DNA of 64,000 nucleotides from Cellvibrio fontiphilus_A (GTDB taxonomy: Bacteria; Pseudomonadota; Gammaproteobacteria; Pseudomonadales; Cellvibrionaceae). Made by a program: the position numbers and the translations under genes. This document shows positions 51,794-60,931 of the stretch, piece after piece. Numbering within the stretch: position 1 is the first letter of the stretch; each line of letters begins with the position of its first letter. The notes beneath the pieces are model-generated. The model did no database searches. It was not told the origin of the DNA and saw only the letters and a program-made list of their open reading frames with translations. The stretch covers positions 248,001 to 312,000 of the forward strand of contig NZ_JBHRTF010000002.1 of assembly GCF_042646205.1 (NCBI RefSeq), given 5' to 3'.

Positions 51794-53734
51794 TCATTGG
51801 CTCGCCGCTTCCAATTCCTCACTGATCAGCAGCCAATTTTCTTCCGTCTCCTCCAGCTGCGTTTGCAGTTTGGCCTGCTCGGCAATTAGCTCCTGCAATT
51901 TGGTTTTATTTTTTTCTTCGTAAATGGCCGGGTCGCCTAATTGGGTTTCAATATCACCCAGACGCACCTGCAATTTTTCCAGCTGGGTTTCCAGGGATTT
52001 TAATTTGTTGGTGAGCGGTTTTAATTGCGCGCGCTGCGCGGCCGATTGCTGGCGCTGGGCTTTTTTATCGACTTTTATTTCACTGTCGGCGCCCGCGACG
52101 GCTAGTTTTTCCAGTGCAGATTTTTCTGCGGCGGCCGCTTTTATTTTTTGCTGCTGCATCCACTGGTAGTAGTCTTCCAAATCGCCATCAAATTCTTCTA
52201 CTTTGCCATCGGCCACCAGCAAGAATTCATTCACGGTATTGCGCAATAAATGGCGGTCGTGCGAGACCACAATCACCGCGCCTTCAAATTCCTGCAGCGC
52301 CATGGTGAGCGCGTGGCGCATTTCCAAATCCAAATGGTTGGTGGGTTCGTCCAGCAACAACACGTTAGGTTTTTCCCAGGCGATAATCGCCAAGGCCAAG
52401 CGCGCTTTTTCACCGCCAGAAAAATGGGTGATAGGTTCAAAGGCGCGGTCGCCGTGGAAATCAAAACTGCCGAGGAAATCGCGAATTTCCTGCTCGCGCG
52501 CTTGCGGCGATAGCCGCTGAATATGCAGCGCCGCCGAGGCATTCATATCCAGCGCTTCCAATTGGTGTTGCGCAAAATAACCGAGTTTAAAATGTTCGCC
52601 ATTGGTGCGCTCACCACCGAGCAGCGGCAGCGAACCGGCGAGGGTTTTTACCAAACTGGATTTACCCGCGCCGTTGGGGCCAAGCAAACCCACGCGGGTT
52701 TCAGCGCGAATCGCCAGCTCCACATTATTCAAAATCACCCTATCGCCCTGCTCAGCGGTTTTATAACCTATGGCGCCACGGGTGATGTGTACCAGTGGCA
52801 CAGACATTTTGTCGTGACATTGAAAAGTGAAGGTAAAAGGTGAGTCGATATGCGCGGGCGCAATTTTTTCCATGCGCTCCAATTCTTTAATGCGGCTCTG
52901 CGCCTGACGCGCTTTGGTGGCTTGCGCGCGGAAGCGGCGAATATAACTCTCCACGTGGGCGATACGCGCCTGCTGCTTTTCATAACTCACTTGTTGCTGC
53001 GCAAGTTTTTCGGCGCGCTGGCGTTCGTAAGCAGAATAGTTACCGCTGTAGTTATCCAGTTTTTGGCGCTCGATGCACACGATGCGATCCACAATATTGT
53101 CGAGAAAATCGCGGTCGTGGGAGATGATAATCAGCGTGCCAGGGTAGCGTTTTAACCAGTCCTCCAGCCACAGGGTTGCATCCAAATCCAGGTGGTTGGT
53201 GGGTTCGTCCAGCAACAGCAAATCCGAGGGGCACATGAGCGCTTGCGCGAGGTTCAAACGAATACGCCAGCCGCCGGAAAAATCGCTCACCGGGCGCTGG
53301 TCATCGCCCGCCGCAAAACCCAAACCATTGAGCAATTGCTGCGCGCGCGAAGGCGCGGTGTAAGCGTGGATGTTTTCCATGTCGCTGTACAAATGCGCAA
53401 GCTGTTCGCCATTGTGTTCGGGATCTTGCAGGGCGGTCGCAATGTCCTGCTCCAGCCGGCGCAATTCGCTGTCGCCATCCAGCACATAATCCAGCGCGCT
53501 GCGGCTGGTGTGGCCAACCTCTTGCGCCATGTGGGCGATGCGCCACTGCTTGGGGATATCCACCGAGCCGGTATCGCTCTGTAATTGCCCCAGCAGCAGT
53601 TGGAATAAGGTGGATTTGCCTGTGCCATTGGCGCCGATTAAACCGACTTTCTGGCCAGGGTAAATAGTGAGGTCGGCAGCATCCAACAGGAACTTGGTGC
53701 CGCGCTGTACGGAGACGTTTTGTAATTGAATCAT
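51794..53734 (-). CDS. yheS: ABC-F family ATPase YheS
   Basis: The 646-residue protein has two ABC ATPase domains without membrane segments, joined by the charged helical linker typical of ABC-F proteins, and a C-terminal coiled coil (LKSLETQLEKLQVRLGDIETQL). Walker A motifs are GANGTGKST and GPNGAGKSS, signatures FSGGWRIRLNLA and FSGGEKARLALA, and both Walker B regions read LLLDEPTNHLDL. ABC-F proteins act on stalled ribosomes at the E-site. I start it at the ATG at 53734 (MIQLQNVSVQRGT); ATGs at 53743 and 53782 are in frame. It is divergent from the TIGR02444 gene, 50 bases away. Confidence 0.93.
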   Translation of the reverse strand: MIQLQNVSVQRGTKFLLDAADLTIYPGQKVGLIGANGTGKSTLFQLLLGQLQSDTGSVDIPKQWRIAHMAQEVGHTSRSALDYVLDGDSELRRLEQDIATALQDPEHNGEQLAHLYSDMENIHAYTAPSRAQQLLNGLGFAAGDDQRPVSDFSGGWRIRLNLAQALMCPSDLLLLDEPTNHLDLDATLWLEDWLKRYPGTLIIISHDRDFLDNIVDRIVCIERQKLDNYSGNYSAYERQRAEKLAQQQVSYEKQQARIAHVESYIRRFRAQATKARQAQSRIKELERMEKIAPAHIDSPFTFTFQCHDKMSVPLVHITRGAIGYKTAEQGDRVILNNVELAIRAETRVGLLGPNGAGKSSLVKTLAGSLPLLGGERTNGEHFKLGYFAQHQLEALDMNASAALHIQRLSPQAREQEIRDFLGSFDFHGDRAFEPITHFSGGEKARLALAIIAWEKPNVLLLDEPTNHLDLEMRHALTMALQEFEGAVIVVSHDRHLLRNTVNEFLLVADGKVEEFDGDLEDYYQWMQQQKIKAAAAEKSALEKLAVAGADSEIKVDKKAQRQQSAAQRAQLKPLTNKLKSLETQLEKLQVRLGDIETQLGDPAIYEEKNKTKLQELIAEQAKLQTQLEETEENWLLISEELEAASQ

Positions 53735-53784
53735 GGCGCGCATTCTAGCAGACTTGGCCCAATGCCCCGCTAGCGGATTCACTC

Positions 53785-54315
53785 ATGCCCACCCCTGCCA
53801 CTCTCGCTTCCCTGTGGGATTTCTCCCTCGCCCTTTATGCCCAACCGGGGGTCGCCGAGGCCTGTTTACGCCTGCAGGACGAGCAGGGCATTAATGTCAA
53901 TTTGCTGCTTTGGTGCGTGTGGCTGGAGTGCAAAGGCTTGGCTCTGGATACCACAAGGCTGCAAGACGCCGAGCGGCGCATTCGCGGTTGGGATCATCAT
54001 TATGTGGTGCCACTGCGCCATTTGCGCCGGCGCTTGAAAGCCGAGTTTGGCACCGGCGACACCGCCATCGACGCATTGCGCAAACAGATCCAACAGGCGG
54101 AACTGGCCGCCGAGCAGCAAGTGCAATGGCAATTGCAAGCACTGACACAGCAGTGGATGGAGCAAACGCAGGCAGGTGAAGCAGCCCCAACAGCGGTGGA
54201 TTCCGGGGCGATGGACGGCAAGAATTTGCGCCGCTATTTGGATAATGCCGGGGTCAATCGCGGCGCCATCGATTCGCTACTTCAGTGTTTGACGGGCGCT
54301 TTGCGCAACATTTGA
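53785..54315 (+). CDS. TIGR02444 family protein
   Basis: This 176-residue protein begins with the family pattern LWDFSLALYAQPGVAEACLRLQ, then INVNLLLWCVWL and a helical Arg-rich region (HLRRRLKAEFG). These proteins are conserved in gammaproteobacteria, commonly next to yheS as here, but their function is unknown. No signal or membrane helix is evident. Its last 34 bases overlap the 3' end of the convergent DUF2789 gene. Confidence 0.88.
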   Translation: MPTPATLASLWDFSLALYAQPGVAEACLRLQDEQGINVNLLLWCVWLECKGLALDTTRLQDAERRIRGWDHHYVVPLRHLRRRLKAEFGTGDTAIDALRKQIQQAELAAEQQVQWQLQALTQQWMEQTQAGEAAPTAVDSGAMDGKNLRRYLDNAGVNRGAIDSLLQCLTGALRNI

Positions 54316-54527
54316 TCCAACTGATCCACCAGCTCGCACCAGTCGGAGTCTTGCTGCCAGCTCTCCTGTAGAAAAGCTCGTTGGGCGGGGGTCCAAAAAC
54401 TGGCGTCAGCGAGGCGCACCTCGGGTGGCAGGGGGTGATGCTGGATAAACTGCGCTATCTGCGCGTAGTCAGATTCAAGGCCCAATTGGGAAAAAAGTTC
54501 CGGCATGCCCATGGGTTGTGGGTTCAT
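54282..54527 (-). CDS. DUF2789 family protein
   Basis: This 81-residue acidic protein has the conserved pattern MPELFSQLGL, IAQFIQHHPLPPEVRLADASFW and AQRAFLQESWQQDSDWCELVDQLD, which identifies DUF2789. Its function is unknown; members are small cytoplasmic proteins in gammaproteobacteria. The ATG at 54527 is preceded by GGAGGACG, a strong ribosome site; the longer frame to 54686 runs through the rph terminator and is not real. The 3' end overlaps the TIGR02444 gene on the other strand. Confidence 0.85.
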   Translation of the reverse strand: MNPQPMGMPELFSQLGLESDYAQIAQFIQHHPLPPEVRLADASFWTPAQRAFLQESWQQDSDWCELVDQLDQMLRKAPVKH

Positions 54528-54598
54528 AAAACGTCCTCCGTGTTTGTTACTCATTAGTATGAGGCTCCTTCTGCCTGATCGTTCAATTGTTTTTTCAT

Positions 54599-54628
54599 AA
54601 AAAAAGAGGCGCAGAGAGCGCCTCTTTT
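54599..54628 (-). terminator. Rho-independent terminator of rph
   Basis: The 11-base stem AAAAGAGGCGC/GCGCCTCTTTT is followed by a T-run on the minus strand, 12 bases after the rph stop. Confidence 0.88.
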
Positions 54629-54639
54629 GATGCCAGGGT

Positions 54640-55362
54640 TTAACCAGCTGCCAAGGCCGCTTTTTGTAGGGCGTGGAGTTCGGCAATCGCTTTTTTGCCC
54701 AGGCTCAACATAGCGGCAAACTCTGCCTCGCTAAAAGGCTCAGCCTCGGCGGTGCCTTGAATTTCGATAATACCGCCATCGTCACCCAGCACCAGGTTCA
54801 TGTCGGTATCGGCCGCTGAGTCTTCCGGGTAGTCCAAATCCACCACCGGCACACCTTGGTAAATACCCACTGAAATGGAGGCGATACCGCGCTTGAGCGG
54901 CTCGCCGGTCACCTTGCCCTGCGCCTTGAGGAAGCTGATCGCGTCCGCCAGCGCCACCCAGGCACCAGTGATGGACGCGGTGCGCGTGCCGCCATCGGCC
55001 TGAATCACATCGCAGTCGATGTGGATGGTATTTTCACCCAGCGCGGTTAAATCCACCGCCGCACGCAACGAGCGGCCAATCAAACGCTGGATTTCCACCG
55101 TGCGCCCCTGCTGTTTACCGCGCGCTGCTTCACGATCCATGCGGGTACCGGTCGAGCGCGGCAACATACCGTATTCAGCAGTGAGCCAACCCTGCCCCTG
55201 ACCGCGTAGAAACGGGGGAACCGAATTCACCACACTGGCGGTACAAATCACTTTGGTATCGCCAAACTCCACCAGCACCGAACCTTCGGCGTGTTTGGTG
55301 TAGCGACGGGTGATACGGACGGGGCGTAATTGGTCGGGTGTGCGACCGCTAGGGCGTTGCAT
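54640..55362 (-). CDS. rph: Ribonuclease PH
   Basis: The 240-residue phosphate-dependent 3'-5' exoribonuclease trims tRNA precursors. Its opening RPSGRTPDQLRPVRITRRYTKHAEGSVL is diagnostic at the family level. GQGWLTAEYGMLPRST, GRSLRAAVDL, DCDVIQADGGTRTASITGA, and VDLDYPEDSAADTDMN with catalytic acidic residues follow. Length is typical. AAGGA lies upstream of the ATG. It is divergent from yicC, the common arrangement in gammaproteobacteria. Confidence 0.97.
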   Translation of the reverse strand: MQRPSGRTPDQLRPVRITRRYTKHAEGSVLVEFGDTKVICTASVVNSVPPFLRGQGQGWLTAEYGMLPRSTGTRMDREAARGKQQGRTVEIQRLIGRSLRAAVDLTALGENTIHIDCDVIQADGGTRTASITGAWVALADAISFLKAQGKVTGEPLKRGIASISVGIYQGVPVVDLDYPEDSAADTDMNLVLGDDGGIIEIQGTAEAEPFSEAEFAAMLSLGKKAIAELHALQKAALAAG

Positions 55363-55538
55363 GGCTTGATCCTTACTGCAAAAAACAGATGGTAAAAGGA
55401 AGGGCGGGCAGCTGTGATAAGATCCCGCATCGGTTAATGACTATTAATTCACGCGGGAACTCTACCAGCTACAGGGCCGACAAGACCAGCGTTGATCGCG
55501 CTCCCCAACCCTGTACCCGCGCCTAGAGAGGAACAACT

Positions 55539-56408
55539 ATGCCACGCAGTATGACCGGATTTGCCCGCCGCGAAGCCAAACTCCCCTGGGGCACCCTGGT
55601 GTGGGAAATCCGCAGCGTCAACCATCGCTACCTGGAACCCAACTTTCGCCTGCCGGAAGACTTCCGCGAAATCGAACCCGCCCTGCGCGATGCCATGCGC
55701 AAAGCCCTGCAGCGCGGCAAGGTGGAAGCCAGCCTCAATGTGCACTGGGAACAGGAAGGCGAGAGCGAATTGGGCGTCAACCTCGCCAAAGTCGCGCAGC
55801 TCACCAAAGCCGCCAGCCAAATCAACCAACTGCTGGGCGCCGACGCAGCCCCCGTCAACGCATTGGAAATTTTGCGCTGGCCGGGCGTGATTCAAAAACA
55901 GGAACTCGACCGCGATGCCCTGCATCAAGCGGCGCTGGAATTATTCGATAGCGCGCTGGACGGCCTGATTGAACACCGCAGCCGCGAAGGCGCCGAACTG
56001 GAGCAGCTGATCCTCAGCCGACTCGACAGCGTCTCGGCACAAGTCGTCAAAGTGCGCGCACGCATGCCCGAAATCCTCGCCGCCCAGCGCGACAAACTGC
56101 AGGCCAAACTCAGCGCGCTGCAAGTGGAACTCGACCCGGAGCGTCTGGAGCAGGAAATCGTCCTGCTCGCGCAAAAAGCCGATGTCGACGAAGAACTGGA
56201 TCGCCTAGACACTCACGTCATCGAAGTCAAACGCAGCTTAAAACAAACCGATTCTCTAGGCCGCCGGTTGGATTTTCTAATGCAAGAACTCAACCGCGAA
56301 GCCAATACGCTCTCGTCAAAAAGCATTGTGAGCGATACCACCCAAGCCGCCGTGGAATTAAAAGTGCTGATTGAGCAGATGCGGGAGCAAATTCAGAATA
56401 TTGAGTGA
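55539..56408 (+). CDS. yicC: YicC family endoribonuclease
   Basis: The 289-residue protein has the YicC N-terminal domain (SMTGFARREAKLPWGTLVWEIRSVNHRYLE) and the C-terminal DUF1732 domain (RLDTHVIEVKRSLKQTDSLGRRLDFLMQELNRE), ending in the conserved acidic helix. Members have been shown to be endoribonucleases, with E. coli YicC implicated in small-RNA decay. GAGGAAC precedes the ATG. The AbiE pair begins 120 bases downstream. Confidence 0.95.
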   Translation: MPRSMTGFARREAKLPWGTLVWEIRSVNHRYLEPNFRLPEDFREIEPALRDAMRKALQRGKVEASLNVHWEQEGESELGVNLAKVAQLTKAASQINQLLGADAAPVNALEILRWPGVIQKQELDRDALHQAALELFDSALDGLIEHRSREGAELEQLILSRLDSVSAQVVKVRARMPEILAAQRDKLQAKLSALQVELDPERLEQEIVLLAQKADVDEELDRLDTHVIEVKRSLKQTDSLGRRLDFLMQELNREANTLSSKSIVSDTTQAAVELKVLIEQMREQIQNIE

Positions 56409-56490
56409 TATTTCACTCACTTCCTGCAAATAGGGCGCAAACATAATTCGTGCTAACAGCAGGCTATTTGCGCACACCAAAAACGAGAGT

Positions 56491-56522
56491 AACCTATGCA
56501 TATATTTATATTTACATAGGTT
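56491..56522. promoter_or_regulatory. Candidate AbiEi operator (inverted repeat)
   Basis: Perfect eight-base arms AACCTATG and CATAGGTT enclose a 16-base AT-only-rich centre that should overlap the promoter of the toxin-antitoxin operon. AbiEi antitoxins studied elsewhere repress their own operon through inverted repeats, so this is the likely site. It lies nine bases before the antitoxin ATG. Confidence 0.7.
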
Positions 56523-56530
56523 TATCTCAT

Positions 56531-57139
56531 ATGTCCGCACCTCAAACATCCCCCTCTTTGACCAGTGGAAAAGTCCACACAACTGGCGAGCTTATTAGCC
56601 AGATAGGGTTGAGTCATGCCCAAGCTTTTAGGGTACTGCAGCGCTGGCAGCAAGAGGGCTTTGTGGTGAAGGTTGGGCGCGGGCTCTACCAGTTGGCGGA
56701 AGACAACCAGCACCAGAACCCTTGGCTCGCTGCGCAGCATCTGGTGCCTAATGGGGTGATCTGCCTTGTATCGGCGCTGGCTTTTCACGAGTTGGGCACC
56801 CAATCGCCACCAGCGGTATGGGTGGCGGTTGCAAGTAATGCCTGGCGCAAGCAGAGCGATTATCCGCCCCTTGAGTGGGTTCACATGGGGGAGGAAACGC
56901 TAAACAGCGGGGTGGAAGTGCATGCGGTGGAGGGCGGTGAGTTGCGTGTGTTCTCCGTTGAAAAAACCATCGCAGATTGCTTCAAGTTCCGTAACCGTGT
57001 TGGGTTGGATGTCGCGCTGGAAGCCTTGAAAGATGCCTGGGCTAGTAACCGACTGGATCTTGCCGAGTTAGACGCAATGGCCAACATTTGCAGGGTGCAA
57101 AAGGTGCTAAAGCCTTATGTTGAGGCATTGATCGTATGA
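56531..57139 (+). CDS. abiEi: AbiEi-family antitoxin
   Basis: This protein of about 202 residues has an N-terminal winged helix (TGELISQIGLSHAQAFRVLQ, then GFVVKVGRGLYQL) and a C-terminal domain with VFSVEKTIADCFKFRNRVG and LDVALEALKDAW, the arrangement of AbiEi antitoxins of type IV toxin-antitoxin and abortive-infection systems. The wing would bind the operator just upstream, and the C-terminal domain is needed for antitoxicity in characterised members. I prefer the ATG at 56531 because the 27 residues of the longer frame are encoded by the operator itself. The stop overlaps the toxin ATG (ATGA). Confidence 0.88.
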   Translation: MSAPQTSPSLTSGKVHTTGELISQIGLSHAQAFRVLQRWQQEGFVVKVGRGLYQLAEDNQHQNPWLAAQHLVPNGVICLVSALAFHELGTQSPPAVWVAVASNAWRKQSDYPPLEWVHMGEETLNSGVEVHAVEGGELRVFSVEKTIADCFKFRNRVGLDVALEALKDAWASNRLDLAELDAMANICRVQKVLKPYVEALIV

Positions 57140-57993
57140 CCGAAAATATTGGCAATCTGGCTGCCTCTATTCGGCAAAAACTGCTTAATTTTTCCAAGGC
57201 AAACAACGAACCCTTTCAACAGGTATTGGTCAATTTTGCGCTTGAGAGGCTGCTCTATCGACTTTCCATCTCAGACTATTCTGATCGATTCGTGCTTAAA
57301 GGTGCGTTGCTGTTCAGGCTCTGGTTTGATTTGCCCCAGCGACCTACGCGAGATATAGATTTCCTTGGTTTTGGTGAGGCCAACCCCGAGCAAATCAAAA
57401 TTATTTTTGCGACGTTAGCAGAAGCGAATGTGGAGGACGGCCTGATTTTTTCAGCTGAATCCATCACTGCAGAACCGATCAGAAAAGCCGCCGGTTATCC
57501 GGGAATTCGTGTTCAATTACAAGCGAGCCTGGATAACGCCCGCATACCTATCCAGTGCGACATTGGATTCGGTGATGCGATAACGCCCCCAGCAGTTTCC
57601 AGCGAATTTCCAACACTATTGGATCTGCCTGCGCCTGTATTGCGCGTCTATCCGTTAGAGACAGTGGTAGCGGAAAAGCTGGAGGCAATGGTTAAGTTGG
57701 CCAGCTTCAATACCCGCTTGAAAGATTATTTTGATTTGTGGGTGTTATCGACAGCGGAGCAAATCGACCATGCCGTTTTACCAAAGGCGATTGCTGCTAC
57801 CTTCGAGCGACGGCAAACATCGGTGCCCGTTACAATTCCAATCGGGCTCACTGAGGGTTATGCAACTGAAAAGGCACAACAATGGAATGCGTTTCTGAAA
57901 CGAAGCCAACTGGAAGCGCCACCGTTAGCTGAAGTAGTTAAGGAATTGTCAGCCATTTATTGGCCGTTGCTGGAAAAATCTAATCACCATTAA
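57136..57993 (+). CDS. abiEii: AbiEii-family nucleotidyltransferase toxin
   Basis: The 285-residue protein has the AbiEii signature motifs. LKGALLFRLWF is followed by RPTRDIDFLGFG (the two metal-binding Asp are residues 73 and 75), then AEKLEAMVKLASFNTRLKDYFDLWVL, covering motifs II-IV. AbiEii-type enzymes are nucleotidyltransferases; homologues add nucleotides to tRNA acceptor ends and arrest growth, giving phage abortive infection in some hosts. All core motifs look intact, so the toxin is presumably active. It is translationally coupled to the antitoxin and ends before a strong bidirectional terminator. Confidence 0.9.
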   Translation: MTENIGNLAASIRQKLLNFSKANNEPFQQVLVNFALERLLYRLSISDYSDRFVLKGALLFRLWFDLPQRPTRDIDFLGFGEANPEQIKIIFATLAEANVEDGLIFSAESITAEPIRKAAGYPGIRVQLQASLDNARIPIQCDIGFGDAITPPAVSSEFPTLLDLPAPVLRVYPLETVVAEKLEAMVKLASFNTRLKDYFDLWVLSTAEQIDHAVLPKAIAATFERRQTSVPVTIPIGLTEGYATEKAQQWNAFLKRSQLEAPPLAEVVKELSAIYWPLLEKSNHH

Positions 57994-58015
57994 TTTTGTG
58001 GCAAAAAGAATTTTT

Positions 58016-58052
58016 AACAACAACGGGAGCACTTGGCTCCCGTTGTTGTTTT
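58016..58052. terminator. Bidirectional rho-independent terminator
   Basis: A perfect 15-base stem (AACAACAACGGGAGC with its complement) has a five-base loop and T-runs on both sides. It separates abiEii from the convergent GH43 gene. Confidence 0.9.
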
Positions 58053-58072
58053 TGGCGCTGCTGCAGCCTGAG

Positions 58073-59776
58073 TTAAGGCAGAGCGCGGTAGACAAAGTTG
58101 CGGAATTTCACCTTGCCAGTACCCGCGGCGTAAAGCGCCGGGCGCAGGCTCATAAAGCCGTAGGCGACATTGTGATGAAAGCCGGAGACTTCCATTTGGG
58201 TGTCGTATTTGCGCCAGCTTTTGCCTTGGTCGGTGCTGTAGTGGATGGTCACTATGTGGCGATTGTTGGTCAGGCGCAGGCGGAATTTATTGCCGGCCGG
58301 GCGCGCGCTGTAGCGCTGGTCCATGCCGTAGCGATGCAGCCAAAAACCCTGCGGCGCTATGCCGACACCGGCGTAGAGTTTGTCGTTGTAGAACACCATG
58401 GCACCGGCAACCGCACCTTCCTCCAGCTCTATATCCACCTCAAACTGGTAGGCCTGATTGCCCTGCACAAAGGTCATGGGCGATGAGTTGCTGGGCGATG
58501 TGCCTTTGGGGCTAAGCTCCAGATAGGGCCCTTGCGCATCGCGACCATAGTTCAGGCGCTGGTTTTCGCTCTGGTCGCCGCGATAAAAACTCCACTGCAG
58601 GCCAAATTTATTGCTGCTGAAGTCGTCCGACAGCGGGCTGCCGTGTTTGCTCGCCTTGCCGCCTTTGGGTTTGGGGATTGGCTCGCCCACGTCAAAGCCC
58701 TTGGAGCGGAACCAGCCGTCATCCGTCCACTCGATAGGCTCCAGCAGGGTTTGGCGGCCCAGGGTGTGGAAGCCGTTTTCGTAGCCGTGGTACATCATGT
58801 ACCAGTCGCCGGCGGTGGGGCCTTGCACTAGCGTGGCGTGGCCGCGCGACCACCATTTTTCCGCGGCGGATTCAGTGCGGATAATCGGGTTGTTCGGGTC
58901 GTTCTCCCAAGGGCCGTGTACCGATTTGGCGCGCGCTGCAATCACCATATGGCCGGTTGGCGGGCCGGCGGTGCCACCCACGGCGGTGACCATGTAGAAG
59001 TAGTCGCCGTATTTCAGCATTTTGGGGCCTTCCTGGGCGTAGCTTTCCACGTCCCATTCCTCGGGATATTTCCAGCCGTCATAGACATGCTTCATCTCGC
59101 CCACCAGGCTCAGGCCATCATCGGCCAATTGCACGTAATCGCCGTGGGAGAAAAACAAATAGCGCTTGCCGTCTTCACCCACCAAATGGCCGGGGTCGAT
59201 ACGGTCGGGGTATTTGCGCTGCTGGTTGGCAAGGCGCGGGTTAAGGTCGATGGGTTCCGACCAGGGGCCGCGAATATCATCGGCCCAGACCACATAGTTA
59301 GAGTTGTGGCCGGGCAATTTGGCGGGGATGTACACATAGTAGCGGCCATTATGTTTGGTCAGCTCCGGCGCCCAAATGCTGCCGATATATTTGCTCAATG
59401 CCGGGCCAATCGGCTGCCAGTTGACCAGATCCTGGGAGTGCCAAATGGTCAGGGCGGGGTAGCTTTCAAAGGTGGAGAAGACCATGTAGTAGTCATCGCC
59501 ATCTTTGAGAATACTGGGGTCGGGGCGGTCGCCGGCGACAATCGGGTTGAGGTAAGTGCCGTCACCCAAATCGCCCTGGCGCTGGCCTTCGTAAGTAGTT
59601 GCCCAGGTTTGGCAGTGGCGCAAAAAGCTATTGCCCAGGTAATCGACACAGTCGGCGTTCCCGGTATTCGCGTCCGCCTGGGGTTTGGGTTGTGGCGGCG
59701 TACAGCCAGCGGCTGCCAACGCGAGCGCGCCCCAGGCCAGCAGCCGTGACAGCTGGCGCAGTAATAGTGGTTGCAT
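58073..59776 (-). CDS. Glycoside hydrolase family 43 lipoprotein
   Basis: The 567-residue protein has a signal peptide with lipobox AAAGC (Cys25), then a five-bladed propeller GH43 domain. The three expected catalytic acids are visible: base Asp86 (DRPDPSILKDG), pKa-modulating Asp194 (DRIDPGHLVG) and general acid Glu249 (AQEGPKM). The last 190 residues form a beta-sandwich of the kind found at the C-terminus of many GH43 enzymes (LSDDFSSNKFGLQWSFY). It likely removes xylose or arabinose from hemicellulose oligomers at the cell surface; specificity is not determinable here. It lies 104 bases downstream of the LacI-type gene on the same strand. GAGGACGAG precedes the ATG. Confidence 0.92.
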   Translation of the reverse strand: MQPLLLRQLSRLLAWGALALAAAGCTPPQPKPQADANTGNADCVDYLGNSFLRHCQTWATTYEGQRQGDLGDGTYLNPIVAGDRPDPSILKDGDDYYMVFSTFESYPALTIWHSQDLVNWQPIGPALSKYIGSIWAPELTKHNGRYYVYIPAKLPGHNSNYVVWADDIRGPWSEPIDLNPRLANQQRKYPDRIDPGHLVGEDGKRYLFFSHGDYVQLADDGLSLVGEMKHVYDGWKYPEEWDVESYAQEGPKMLKYGDYFYMVTAVGGTAGPPTGHMVIAARAKSVHGPWENDPNNPIIRTESAAEKWWSRGHATLVQGPTAGDWYMMYHGYENGFHTLGRQTLLEPIEWTDDGWFRSKGFDVGEPIPKPKGGKASKHGSPLSDDFSSNKFGLQWSFYRGDQSENQRLNYGRDAQGPYLELSPKGTSPSNSSPMTFVQGNQAYQFEVDIELEEGAVAGAMVFYNDKLYAGVGIAPQGFWLHRYGMDQRYSARPAGNKFRLRLTNNRHIVTIHYSTDQGKSWRKYDTQMEVSGFHHNVAYGFMSLRPALYAAGTGKVKFRNFVYRALP

Positions 59777-59880
59777 ATCTCGTCCTCTGTTGAATCCTTT
59801 GGTGTTATTGATTCATGTTGTTTTTGTTGTTGTGGTTGATGTTATTGCCGAGAAAATCTGCATTCACCCTGCCTGAACGA

Positions 59881-60894
59881 CTAATCCATATTGCGCGGCA
59901 CCAGTGTCATGCTGGCGATATGGCGCGCCGGCTGGCCCTCGCCGTTAATTAATTGCGCCATTTCGCTAAACGCCTGTTCGATCATAAAGCGGTAGTCCTG
60001 ACGCACCGAGCACACCGGGTTGCGCAAAAAATCGAGCATGCTGTGATCGTCAAAGGTCGCCAGCACCATCGCCTCGGGCGCGCCGCCCAAGCGTTGTTTG
60101 AGCGCTTGCATCGCGCCTTCAAATAGCGGGATGGACGAACACACCAGCACCTTCGGCAGTGGCTGGCCGCTGTCGATCAGCTCGCCCATGGCCCGCTCGC
60201 CCTCGTGGAAATCATTGTGCGCCACATGTACTTCGCGGCGCTGGCTCAGGCCAAGGTCATCCAGCGCGGCATTCAAACCGGCCAGCCGCTGGCCAATGGA
60301 GGGCATTCCCACGTTGCCCGCAAACAGCAAAAAATCTGGCTGTTTGTCGCCGCGCGCCGCGCAAAAGCTGTGTAGGCGCTGCGCCAGTTGGTAACCGCTC
60401 TGGCGGTTATCGGTCACTACCACCGCATAGTCATCGCCGCCAAAGTCGCGGTCGAGCAATACCAGCCGCTGTTTTAATTGCGCCGCGGCGAGCGCCGGCA
60501 TACTGGCATTGGCGGGCACCAGAAACAGGCCATCCACATTGCGCTCGCGAAATTGTTTGATCAGCGCCTGCTGGGTGTCCGGGTTGTCGTAACAGCAGGA
60601 GATCCACAGCTGTAAACCCGCCTCACGGCAGCGAATTTCCAGCAACTCCGCCAATTGGGCAAAAAAGTGGTTGGATAAGCGCGGGATAATCAGCCCCAGG
60701 GCATCGCTGCGCTGCAGCCGTAAACTGCGCGCCACATGGTTGATTTCATAGCCGTGCTGCGCGGTGTAGTCGCGCACCCGCGCCTCGGTTTTGGCGCTGA
60801 TACGATACTGGCGCGCCTTGCCCAGCAGCACCAAACGCACCGTAGTAATGGACAGCCCCAGCTCCTCGGCAATTGCTTCGATTGTCTTGGCCAT
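59881..60894 (-). CDS. LacI-family transcriptional regulator
   Basis: The 337-residue repressor has an N-terminal LacI helix-turn-helix (TIEAIAEELGLSITTVRLVL) with a hinge helix (NHVARSLRL), then a periplasmic-binding-protein-like effector domain (LGLIIPRLSNHFFAQL, VDGLFLVPANASM, FDDHSMLDFL). The closing part resembles sugar-responsive members of the FruR/Cra type. It is divergent from the esterase and upstream of the GH43 gene. Two similar CG-centred palindromes in the 146-base divergent region are probable operators. The effector is presumably a sugar released by the cluster's enzymes; this is inference. Confidence 0.92.
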   Translation of the reverse strand: MAKTIEAIAEELGLSITTVRLVLLGKARQYRISAKTEARVRDYTAQHGYEINHVARSLRLQRSDALGLIIPRLSNHFFAQLAELLEIRCREAGLQLWISCCYDNPDTQQALIKQFRERNVDGLFLVPANASMPALAAAQLKQRLVLLDRDFGGDDYAVVVTDNRQSGYQLAQRLHSFCAARGDKQPDFLLFAGNVGMPSIGQRLAGLNAALDDLGLSQRREVHVAHNDFHEGERAMGELIDSGQPLPKVLVCSSIPLFEGAMQALKQRLGGAPEAMVLATFDDHSMLDFLRNPVCSVRQDYRFMIEQAFSEMAQLINGEGQPARHIASMTLVPRNMD

Positions 60895-60931
60895 GTAGTG
60901 ACATACCCTCTGTTATTATTAAATTGCCTTT

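Noticed and set aside
58838..59749. 303-codon plus-strand frame opposite the GH43 gene
   Set aside because: It is antisense to GH43; its composition (Gly/Val/His-rich) is that of a codon-bias artefact.
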